A stretch of DNA of 9,657 nucleotides from a bacterium. GTDB lineage: Bacteria; ARS69. Every line of letters starts with the position of its first letter. The stretch's first letter is position 1. The stretch lies in contig JALGZO010000308.1 of the NCBI GenBank assembly GCA_025774865.1, positions 1 through 9,657 of the forward strand, given 5' to 3'. Made by a program: the position numbers and the translations under genes. The notes under the pieces are model-generated. The model was not told the origin of the DNA. It did no database searches and saw nothing but the letters and a program-made list of their open reading frames with translations. Positions 1-6,386 of this stretch are shown piece by piece.

Positions 1-314
1 CGGTCGAGACGGCGGTGCGGGCTGCCCCGGCCGGTGGGCTCGTCGTGAACTGCACGTCACTCGGGCTCCGCGAAGGGGATCCGCTGCCGCTCGCGCCCGA
101 GGTGCTGCGCGGGGCGGAACTGGCGCTCGATCTCGTGTATCCGGAGACCCAGTGGGTGGCGGCGGCTCGCCGAGAGGGCGTCGCGGCGGAAACGGGCCTG
201 GGGCTGCTCGTGGAGCAGGCGGTGCTCTCGTTCGAGCGATGGACCGGCGTCGCGCCCGATCGCGCCGTGATGCTGGAGGCGGCAGAGGCGGAGATCGTGC
301 GTCGCACCGGTTGA
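1..314 (+). CDS. aroE: Shikimate dehydrogenase, C-terminal part (5' end outside window)
   Basis: This is the last ~103 codons of an AroE-type shikimate dehydrogenase, which reduces 3-dehydroshikimate to shikimate with NADPH in the cytoplasmic shikimate pathway. The reading frame is open from position 3 and ends at TGA 312-314. Three family signatures appear in order: VVNCTSLGL, the Asn-Cys/Ala-Thr motif after the nucleotide-binding domain; DLVYPETQW, matching the usual DxxYxPxxT segment; and GLGLLVEQAVLSFERWTG, the conserved C-terminal helix with the substrate-side Gln. The catalytic Lys/Asp region and the start lie upstream of the window, so whether the gene is intact cannot be judged. A GTG at 15 is only an internal Val codon, not a start. 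It reads toward comF with a 67-bp gap and may be co-transcribed with it. Family assignment is confident; distinction from the quinate/shikimate paralogue YdiB is not possible from this fragment. Confidence 0.93.
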   Translation, partial: VETAVRAAPAGGLVVNCTSLGLREGDPLPLAPEVLRGAELALDLVYPETQWVAAARREGVAAETGLGLLVEQAVLSFERWTGVAPDRAVMLEAAEAEIVRRTG

Positions 315-381
315 TGCCGGCTCGCGGCCTCTGGTCTCGGACCGCGACCCGGGTAACTTCGGCCTCGTTCCCCGGGGGAGC

Positions 382-1104
382 GTGAGTCCGATTCTCGCTC
401 GATGGGTTCGCCGCCACGTGGCCGCCGCGCTCGACCTCGTCTGGCCCCCCGTGTGCCCGGCGTGTGATTGCCGGGCTCTCCGGCCGCGCGAGCAATTCTG
501 TGAACGATGCTGGAGGTCACTCCGCCTCCTCGCCGCCGGCGACGGGGAGGAGGCCGAGGGAGAGCGAGTCCTCGCGGCCTTCGCGTGCGACGCACTCTTC
601 ATGCAGATGCTCACGACCTCCAAGTATCGCCGTTGCCGCCAGGTGGGCCGCCGCCTCTGCGAAGAGGCGGCCGCGGTCATCGACCGGCGAGTCTTCGGCG
701 GTACGCTCGTTCCCGTGCCGCTGACGGGAACGAAGCGGCGCGAGCGTGGGTTCAATCAGACCGAGGATTTCGCGATCGCGCTCGCGGATCGCACGGGACG
801 CCCCGTCCGGACGGACTGGCTACACCGAGTCCGAGGCGGCCGCGCGCTGGCGGGACTCGAGCGTGAGGCGCGGCGGGCTGCGGTCGGTCACGCGTTCGCC
901 GCGGACTCGCAATATCCAGGGGAGGCGGCCGACCCCGTCTGGCTCGTCGAAGACGTCGTGACGACCGGCAGCACCGGGGCAGCCTGTGCCGCGGCCCTGC
1001 GGTCGAGCGGCGGCCGCGTGCTCGGGGTGCTCGCGATGGGGCGCGCGTTCGCGTCGACTTCCGATAGACTCCTGGCCGACCGCAATGAGCTCGCGCGTTT
1101 CTGA
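382..1104 (+). CDS. comF: ComF family protein (zinc ribbon plus phosphoribosyltransferase domain)
   Basis: A 240-aa ComF/GntX-type protein. The N-terminus carries a small zinc ribbon with Cys25-x2-Cys28 and Cys40-x2-Cys43, preceded by the typical WPPVC start of this domain. The middle has PVPL (111-114) and RRERGFNQ (119-126), both hallmarks of the family. Residues 187-198 (WLVEDVVTTGST) form the PRPP-binding loop of type I phosphoribosyltransferases. In transformable bacteria ComF is needed for uptake of single-stranded DNA into the cytoplasm; elsewhere its role is unclear, so presence here does not prove competence. The segment around 154-172 is less conserved than usual: it lacks the Gln and Asn commonly seen there. 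The start is GTG 382. A GGGGGAG tract lies unusually close to it (374-380), so GTG 418, just before the Cys residues, is an alternative. The frame upstream has no ATG, GTG or TTG before aroE ends. Confidence 0.92.
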   Translation: MSPILARWVRRHVAAALDLVWPPVCPACDCRALRPREQFCERCWRSLRLLAAGDGEEAEGERVLAAFACDALFMQMLTTSKYRRCRQVGRRLCEEAAAVIDRRVFGGTLVPVPLTGTKRRERGFNQTEDFAIALADRTGRPVRTDWLHRVRGGRALAGLEREARRAAVGHAFAADSQYPGEAADPVWLVEDVVTTGSTGAACAAALRSSGGRVLGVLAMGRAFASTSDRLLADRNELARF

Positions 1105-1291
1105 ATTCGCGATTTCGGTTTTGCGATTTTGAGAAAGAACTCGCATCCGATGCGCAATCTTGTGGAAACTCGAGGGGGCCCGGTCAGCGGGGCGGACAAG
1201 TGCGTCGCGGTCTCGATCAGGAGGTGCTACGATCTTTCCGACACCAGGGAACCGACGAGTTCCCCGTTCCCGGCCCCTCGGTTCGGTTCCT
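1105..1291. other. Intergenic region between comF and the protease gene
   Basis: This 187-bp stretch starts with an AT-richer part (about 1105-1165) containing the direct repeat GCGATTT at 1109-1115 and 1123-1129. No hairpin followed by a T run was seen, so no intrinsic terminator is called after comF. The downstream gene's frame is open through much of this gap back to TTG 1160, but the translation there is Arg/Pro/Ser-rich, resembles no domain and precedes a good signal peptide. It is therefore treated as non-coding. Candidate expression signals lie at 1219-1233. Confidence 0.5.
1225..1233 (+). promoter_or_regulatory. Possible extended -10 promoter element of the protease gene
   Basis: TGCTACGAT matches an extended -10 (TG-N-TACGAT), with hexamer TACGAT at 1228-1233. 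No convincing -35 box lies 16-18 bp upstream. Transcription would begin near 1240 and leave a leader of about 50 nt before TTG 1292. The same bases overlap a Shine-Dalgarno-like AGGAGG at 1219-1224, so the two readings compete. Confidence 0.3.
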
Positions 1292-4200
1292 TTGCGCTTC
1301 AAGATCCGATTCATCGCCGTCTGCTCTCTGCTGCTCGGGGCTTTCGCACCGGCCTCGTCGACGAACATCGGCGACGACCGACGCCCGCTCGCGCCGGGCC
1401 GCCACCTGGGCTTGCTCGCCGACACCGGCTTCCAACCCACCGAGACTCCTTCGCTCGAAGGAGTCCCCGTGGAGCAGGTGGTGATTACGAGCGACGAGCT
1501 CGCCGAGAGCTTCCAGGCGTACGCCGACAACGAGACGTTCCGTGGGATTCCCACCGTCGTTCGCACGACATCTTGGATCGATGCCAACTACACGGGAGCG
1601 GACCGGTCGGCTCGCATCCGCACGTTTCTGCGCGACGCGTATGACTCGTGGGGCACCATCTACGCGGTACTCGGCGGCGACGTCGAGCACGTGCCGACGC
1701 GTTACGTAAAATGGGACGAAGCCTTCGTTCCGAGCGACCTCTACTACGAGTGCCTCGACCGCGAGTGGAACGAGGACGGCGACGAGCTCTACGGGGAGCC
1801 GCGGGCACCGGGTGGTTCGCAGAACTTCGTGAGCGACGCCGATTGGGGACCGGACGACAAGCTGTGGGCGGCGACGAACGTCGGAGTCGCGTACCTGGAG
1901 ATGGGGGAGTTCACGTCGTTCGGGTTGGCCGACGGTCTTCCGTCGGAGGAAGTGCGCGCGGTCGACGCGGCTGCTGACAGCTCGGTCTGGATCCTCGTTC
2001 TCGACGCCGTCGCCCTTTGGAACGGGGCCGACTGGTCGGCCTGGGACTCGGCCGACGGGCTACCGGGGAGCCAGATGACGAGCGTGTGCGCCGTCGCGGT
2101 CGACGACGTCTGGGTGGGGACGAATGGAGGTCTCGCGCACTACGACGGGTTCGGGTGGACGACCTGGACGACGGCCGATGGTCTGCCCGACGACGGGATC
2201 ACGGCGATCGCACGGGACGGGTCCGACGTTTGGATCGGCACCGCCCGGGGAGTGGCGCGGCTCCGCGACGACGTGTTCACCGTGTTCGACGAGACGAACT
2301 CGGGCCTCCTGTCGAACTGGGTGCTCTCCATCGCCGTCGAGGCACCGGGCGTCGTCTGGTTCGGTCACGACGACAACTTCTTCGCCTCGGGCGGGCTCTC
2401 GCGCTTCGACGGTGCGTGGACCAGCGATGATCTCCCCGCCTATGGTGGCCTCTCCGTGCGAGATCTCCTCGTGGCGCCGAGCGGAGAACTCTGGGCCGCG
2501 ACGCCGGAAGGGGTCTTCCACCGGGACGCGGGCGGCGACGAGCTCCTCGACGCGACCGACGGTCTCGCGGGCGCCGATGTCTTTTCCGTCTCGCAGGCGT
2601 CCGGCGGTGATCTCGCCGTCGCCGGGTCCGACGGTCTCACCACCGGTGTCGTCGGAAGCTGGACCGTCTACGACGCGGAGAACGGCCTCCCGGCGCCCGC
2701 CCCCGATTGGGACGAAGTCGATTTGGTGAGCGAGCTCGTCGTGGGCCGGATCCCCGCCACCGATGCCGCCGAGGCCGATGTCTATCTCCAGAAGCTCTTC
2801 GATTACCAGCACGGCGTGGACGCGTCGCAGGCCGACCAGGCGGCGTTCTTCGGAGAGGTGCTCTTCCCGGACGAAGACGGCAAGATGTACTGTGAGGATG
2901 CACGCGACGTGTTCCCGGCTTCGTTCGGGAAGACGGAGCTCTACGAGAGCGACGGGACGCAGGATGTCGCGAGTTGCCTCGCGGCGCTGGACCAGGGGCC
3001 AGGTTACGTCGTTCACGTCGCTCACGGCTCTTACGACGTGATCGGGGTCGGGGCGGACCTCGAGCTCCTCTTCAACGGTCATCTCGACGGGATCGACTCG
3101 GGCAACCGATTGGCGTTCTACGTCGTCTACAGTTGTCTCTCCGGGGCATTCGATCAAGATTCCTCGACCGAACACTTGCTGTTCAATCCGAATGGAGGCG
3201 CCATCGCGACGATGGCGAACACGCGCTCGAACATCGCGGGCGTCGATGCCGACTACAACCTCTCGTTCTGGCAGCGGTTTTTCGCGTCGCCTCACGGTCG
3301 TCCTGCCGTCGCCCACCGGGAGGCCCGCGAGGAGCGACTGGCCGCCGACCCGGACGCGTTCGCGTTCCAAACGTGGTGGCGCCGCACCTACATCTCGCGC
3401 AGCTACCTCGGTTCTCCGACTCTCTCTCTCTGGCGCGGCGTCCCGGGCGCACTGTCGGTCGATCACCCGACGACGTTGGGCGCCGGACGGTCGAACATCC
3501 CGGTGACCGTTACCGACGCGGTCGGCGGGCAACCGGTGGAGAACGCGCTCGTGTGCCTGTCGAAGGGGACGGAGGACTATGCTTACGGGCGGACGGACTC
3601 GACCGGCGTCGTCATCTTCGATTTCCGACCGGAATCAGCCGGGAATCTCGCGATCCGCGTGAGCGCGCCGGACTACCTGCCGTTCGAGGGGGCCGCGGCC
3701 GTCTGCGACCCCCTGGCACCTCTCCCCGTCGCGGAGGGCTGGCAACTCGGAGGCGGCGGGCGGATCGCTCGGGCGACCGACCTGAGTCTCTCGCTCGGCC
3801 TACGGAACGCCGGAACCGCGGCCGCGACCGGCTGGTCGGTTCAGCTCTCGACCAGCGATCCGCTCGTGACCGTGACATCCGGGGTCGGCACGCTCCCGCC
3901 TCTCGATGCCGGCGAGACGGGCTGGACCACGGAGTTCTCGCTCGCGATCGACTCGACCCTCCCGGACGCTGCACCGATACGACTCGTTCTGACCGGATCA
4001 GGTCCGGTCTCCTTCACGGAGGAATGGATCGTTCCGGCCCGGTCGGCCGGACTCGATCTCGCCCGGCTTTCGCTCGCCGGCTCCGAGATCCGGCCCGAGA
4101 TCGAGAACCGGGGAGCCGTCGGAACCGGTCTCGTGACCGCCACGCTGACTCTCGCGTCGGGCACCGGCTCCGTGATCGATGGCACGGGCTCGGTCGCCGA

Positions 4201-6211
4201 CATCCCGCCCGGGTCGAGTGTCGTTCTCACGGACGGGTTCGAAGTCAGCGGCCCCGCGAGCACGGTCTTCGAGCTCACGGTCACCGACTCGGCCGGCCAC
4301 GTCCTGACGCGACTCGTCGATCGGGAAGCTCCGCAAGGGGTCGGAGCTCCGCGCGCGTTGCCCCGGGACGGCGGCGCCGTCCTCACGTGGGACCCGAGCC
4401 CGGCCGCAGACCTTGCCGGCACGCGCGTCTTCGGCCGCAGTGCCCCCGGTCCGTGGCAGGAGGAGCTCGGGGGGAGTGCGCTCCCGAGCGCGCGGGCGGA
4501 AGTGGATTTCGCGGAGCGGTCGCGCGAGTTCCTGATTCTCGCGGTCGACGAGTCCGGCAACGTGACCGCTGATTCCGCGTTCGTGCTCGCCCACGCGGCG
4601 ATCCCGATGCTGCCAGGCTGGCCGGTGCGCCTGGGCTCGGTCCTCGGGCCGGCGTCGTTCGCCGTGGCCGACCTCGACTCCGACGATTCCCCCGAGATCA
4701 TCGTCGGCTCCATGTGGGAGTCGAACGCGATTCACGTCTTCCGCGCCGACGGCACCGAGTGGACCGACGGCGACGGCGACCCTGGCACGAGCGGGATCTT
4801 CGGGCAGGCGGATGACCGCGTTCTCTCGCCGCCGCTCGTGGCCGACGTCGACGACGATGGCGCCATGGAGATCTTCGCGGGATCCTACGACGGCAACCTC
4901 TACGGTTGGCGCACGGACGGTCCGGCCGATTCGCCGCCGCCGGCGCTGCCGGGGTGGCCGATCTACCAGGACATCAACGGTGTCCGGAGCGCGCCGGCCG
5001 TGGCGGACCTCGACGGTGACGGTGATCCGGAAATCGTCGCGGTGGTGAATCGGGGTACGGTACGTGCCTTCCATGTGGACGGGACGATCGTCGACGGCTG
5101 GCCGTACGCCGTCGCGCTCGGTGGTCTCGGTTCGTCGCCGGTGATTCACGACTTCGACGAAGATGGCTGCGACGACGTCGTGTTCGGGGCGACCGACAGC
5201 ACCGTGCATATCGTGAGGGGTGACGGGACCGATCTGCCCGGCTGGCCCGCACCGGTCGGAGCGAAAGTGCAGTCGAGCCCGGTGCTCGTGGACGCCGACA
5301 GGGACGGCGACTTCGAGATCTTCGCCCTCGACCGCGACGGGTACCTCTGGGCGTTCCATCACGACGACCGAGACTCTACGCCGGGCGCGGACCCGCTGGC
5401 CGGTTTCCCGGTCGCGACGGCTCCGACCAGCGGATCGCCCCCGTCGCCGGCGGTGGCGGACTTCGACGAAGATGGCCTCCCCGAGATCGTCATCAACGGC
5501 GACGGCGAGGTCGCGATTCTGAGAATGGACGGCACGCCGTTTCCGGGAACCCCGATCGTCACGGGAGCCACCGGTATGAACTCTCCCGTGATCGCGGATC
5601 TCGACGGCGACCGCAGCTTCGACGTGCTCGTCGGAACGTTCGACTTCCGGCTCACGGCCTACGCGATCGACGGCAGTGTCTTGCCCGGCTGGCCGCGGAC
5701 GTTCACCGAGAAACCGAGATCGACGCCGTACGTGGCGGATGTCGACGGCGACGGCGATCTGGACATCGCGCTCGCCGCGGACGACGCCTACGTCCGAGTC
5801 GTCGATGCGGACGGGCCGGCGATCAGCGGGGCCGCGCCATGGCCTGGTTACCAGGGCCCGTTCCACGCACGCGGCAAGTACATCCACGTGCCGCTGGGCT
5901 CGAGCGACGTGTCGGGAGATCCGATTCGGCCCGCCGTCATCTCCCTGCTGCCGGCAGCGCCGAATCCCTTCCGGTTCGGTACCACGGTCCGTTTCACGCT
6001 TCCGGAGGCACGGGCCGTGCGAATCGACGTCTTTGACGTGACCGGGCGGCGAGTGGCTTCTCCCGCGGTCGGCTCCTGGCCGGCGGGCGCCCACGCGGTC
6101 CAGTGGGACGGAAGGGACCTCTCCGGTCTTCCAGTCGCCTCCGGGGTCTACTTCATGCGTCTGGAGGCCGGCTCGACCCGGCAATCGGCCAAGGTGCTTC
6201 GGATCCGGTGA
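1292..6211 (+). CDS. Secreted gingipain-type (C25) protease with nested beta-propeller, FG-GAP repeats and C-terminal sorting-type domain
   Basis: About 1639 aa, numbered from TTG 1292. A signal peptide (Arg/Lys start, then FIAVCSLLLGAFA) opens the protein. The C25 domain begins near residue 60 (QVVITSDEL; YAVLGGDVEHVPTRY; SDLYYECLD) up to ~176. It is interrupted by a seven-repeat propeller (177-473) and resumes with DLVSELVVGRIPATDA. The likely catalytic pair is His578 (VAHGS) and Cys615 (YSCLSGAFD), spaced as in the family. The domain closes near 714 (YLGSPTLSLW). Ig-like domains (~716-1010), an FN3-like domain (~1015-1100) and eight FG-GAP repeats (~1104-1531) follow. The last ~90 residues (AAPNPF, DVTGRRV, SGVYFMRL) are a FlgD-Ig/T9SS type A-like domain, implying export across the outer membrane or surface anchoring. 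The start is uncertain: TTG 1292 lacks a clear ribosome site and TTG 1160 would add 44 non-domain residues. Family call is firm; substrate is unknown. Confidence 0.88.
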   Translation: MRFKIRFIAVCSLLLGAFAPASSTNIGDDRRPLAPGRHLGLLADTGFQPTETPSLEGVPVEQVVITSDELAESFQAYADNETFRGIPTVVRTTSWIDANYTGADRSARIRTFLRDAYDSWGTIYAVLGGDVEHVPTRYVKWDEAFVPSDLYYECLDREWNEDGDELYGEPRAPGGSQNFVSDADWGPDDKLWAATNVGVAYLEMGEFTSFGLADGLPSEEVRAVDAAADSSVWILVLDAVALWNGADWSAWDSADGLPGSQMTSVCAVAVDDVWVGTNGGLAHYDGFGWTTWTTADGLPDDGITAIARDGSDVWIGTARGVARLRDDVFTVFDETNSGLLSNWVLSIAVEAPGVVWFGHDDNFFASGGLSRFDGAWTSDDLPAYGGLSVRDLLVAPSGELWAATPEGVFHRDAGGDELLDATDGLAGADVFSVSQASGGDLAVAGSDGLTTGVVGSWTVYDAENGLPAPAPDWDEVDLVSELVVGRIPATDAAEADVYLQKLFDYQHGVDASQADQAAFFGEVLFPDEDGKMYCEDARDVFPASFGKTELYESDGTQDVASCLAALDQGPGYVVHVAHGSYDVIGVGADLELLFNGHLDGIDSGNRLAFYVVYSCLSGAFDQDSSTEHLLFNPNGGAIATMANTRSNIAGVDADYNLSFWQRFFASPHGRPAVAHREAREERLAADPDAFAFQTWWRRTYISRSYLGSPTLSLWRGVPGALSVDHPTTLGAGRSNIPVTVTDAVGGQPVENALVCLSKGTEDYAYGRTDSTGVVIFDFRPESAGNLAIRVSAPDYLPFEGAAAVCDPLAPLPVAEGWQLGGGGRIARATDLSLSLGLRNAGTAAATGWSVQLSTSDPLVTVTSGVGTLPPLDAGETGWTTEFSLAIDSTLPDAAPIRLVLTGSGPVSFTEEWIVPARSAGLDLARLSLAGSEIRPEIENRGAVGTGLVTATLTLASGTGSVIDGTGSVADIPPGSSVVLTDGFEVSGPASTVFELTVTDSAGHVLTRLVDREAPQGVGAPRALPRDGGAVLTWDPSPAADLAGTRVFGRSAPGPWQEELGGSALPSARAEVDFAERSREFLILAVDESGNVTADSAFVLAHAAIPMLPGWPVRLGSVLGPASFAVADLDSDDSPEIIVGSMWESNAIHVFRADGTEWTDGDGDPGTSGIFGQADDRVLSPPLVADVDDDGAMEIFAGSYDGNLYGWRTDGPADSPPPALPGWPIYQDINGVRSAPAVADLDGDGDPEIVAVVNRGTVRAFHVDGTIVDGWPYAVALGGLGSSPVIHDFDEDGCDDVVFGATDSTVHIVRGDGTDLPGWPAPVGAKVQSSPVLVDADRDGDFEIFALDRDGYLWAFHHDDRDSTPGADPLAGFPVATAPTSGSPPSPAVADFDEDGLPEIVINGDGEVAILRMDGTPFPGTPIVTGATGMNSPVIADLDGDRSFDVLVGTFDFRLTAYAIDGSVLPGWPRTFTEKPRSTPYVADVDGDGDLDIALAADDAYVRVVDADGPAISGAAPWPGYQGPFHARGKYIHVPLGSSDVSGDPIRPAVISLLPAAPNPFRFGTTVRFTLPEARAVRIDVFDVTGRRVASPAVGSWPAGAHAVQWDGRDLSGLPVASGVYFMRLEAGSTRQSAKVLRIR
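1820..2710 (+). repeat. Seven tandem two-component-regulator-type propeller repeats inside the C25 domain
   Basis: Seven protein repeats of about 42 residues (177-473 of the protease) can be aligned by eye. Each has a strand with a WxGT-xxG-like core followed by a DGLP-like tail. Clear cores are LWAATNVGV, VWVGTNGGL, VWIGTARGV and LWAATPEGV; three others (VWILVLDAV, VWFGHDDNF, LAVAGSDGL) are degenerate. Tails are LADGLP, SADGLP, TADGLP, TNSGLL, SDDLP, TDGLAG and ENGLP. Seven is the blade number of the periplasmic sensor propellers of this family, so the insert looks like one complete closed domain. The unit is recognisable only at protein level. Confidence 0.8.
4601..5884 (+). repeat. Eight FG-GAP/VCBS-type repeats (putative calcium-binding propeller)
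   Basis: Residues ~1104-1531 of the protease hold eight copies of a unit with a SP-x-x-x-D-x-D-x-D-G-like loop followed by EI/DI-V and a GWP-like phrase. Loops read DLDSDDS, DVDDDGA, DLDGDGD, DFDEDGC, DADRDGD, DFDEDGL, DLDGDRS and DVDGDGD, the first near nucleotide 4670 and the last near 5738. Such Asp-rich loops bind calcium in integrin-like propellers. The phrase between blades is LPGWP or a variant (GFP, GTP, WPGY). Eight copies may form one 7- or 8-bladed propeller. Binding partner is unknown; adhesion or substrate recruitment is inferred. Confidence 0.82.
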
Positions 6212-6309
6212 CATGGTCCGCCAGAATCGGTAAGTGTGCTTCAGAATCCGTCCGGATCTGCCGAAAATCGTGGCGTAGAAGTCCGCTCGCCCTCTTTTAA
6301 CCCGCTGAA

Positions 6310-6338
6310 TTGACATGCGACGAGCGCGTCGGTATCCT
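6310..6338 (+). promoter_or_regulatory. Near-consensus sigma-70 promoter of the export/sat unit
   Basis: A perfect -35 box TTGACA (6310-6315) is followed after exactly 17 bp by TATCCT (6333-6338), a 4-of-6 match to the -10 consensus with the key first TA and last T. An AT-rich TTTTAA lies just upstream (6295-6300) in an otherwise GC-rich region. Predicted transcription start is around 6345. The ATG at 6315 shares its A with the -35 box and would not be in the transcript, which settles the choice of start for the downstream gene. Confidence 0.72.
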
Positions 6339-6358
6339 CCTTGGCTGCTGTGGTGGGG

Positions 6359-6386
6359 TCCGGCACGTCCAGTGGGAGGTGCCGGA
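6359..6386 (+). promoter_or_regulatory. Leader hairpin sequestering the Shine-Dalgarno of the export gene
   Basis: TCCGGCAC (6359-6366) and GTGCCGGA (6379-6386) are perfect reverse complements, giving an 8-bp stem that ends one base before the GTG start at 6387. Within the 12-nt loop, after one G-G mismatch, TCC (6368-6370) can pair with GGA (6375-6377) around an AGTG tetraloop. The Shine-Dalgarno GGGAGG (6374-6379) is then almost entirely base-paired. This could reduce or switch translation. No match to a known riboswitch class was recognised; the structure is read by eye and not energy-calculated. Confidence 0.5.
6374..6379 (+). promoter_or_regulatory. Ribosome binding site deciding the GTG 6387 start
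   Basis: GGGAGG lies 7 nt before GTG 6387, an ideal Shine-Dalgarno spacing. The upstream in-frame ATG 6315 has no such motif and overlaps the promoter. Confidence 0.75.

Larger units (their letters stand above)
6212..6386. other. Intergenic region and 5' leader of the export gene
   Basis: The 175 bp between the protease stop and GTG 6387 contain a weak bulged hairpin at 6242-6260 without a T run, a T-containing tract at 6293-6298 just upstream of the promoter, the promoter (6310-6338), and a leader hairpin covering the ribosome binding site (6359-6386). No small gene is supported here. Confidence 0.6.

Noticed and set aside
347-380. Pairing between CCCGGG at 348-353 and CCCGGG at 371-376 near the comF start
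   Set aside because: Both are self-complementary GC palindromes, expected by chance in this composition, and the loop is long; not strong enough to call a regulatory hairpin.
1109-1129. Direct repeat GCGATTT twice, 14 bp apart, downstream of comF
   Set aside because: Only 7 bp and two copies; no partner motif or symmetry to suggest an operator.
1160-1291. N-terminal extension of the protease starting at TTG 1160
   Set aside because: No ribosome binding site, Arg/Pro/Ser-rich non-domain translation, and it would bury the signal peptide more than 40 residues from the N-terminus.
2060-3532. Minus-strand open frame of 490 codons opposite the C25 region
   Set aside because: No domain or signal peptide; the opposite strand encodes clear propeller repeats and the C25 catalytic motifs.
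2974-4572. Plus-strand open frame of 532 codons overlapping the protease gene in another frame
   Set aside because: Its translation is dominated by Arg with no motifs, whereas the main frame there carries the catalytic and Ig-like domains.
6242-6298. Possible intrinsic terminator after the protease gene
   Set aside because: The hairpin at 6242-6260 has a bulge and no T run; a second candidate, GGCG/CGCC (6272-6291) before CTCTTTT, has only a 4-bp stem with a long loop. Neither is convincing.
3998-6316. Very long open frame on the minus strand opposite the protease gene (772 codons)
   Set aside because: It is Arg-rich with no recognisable domain and mirrors a well-supported plus-strand gene; such antisense frames are common in GC-rich codon-biased DNA.
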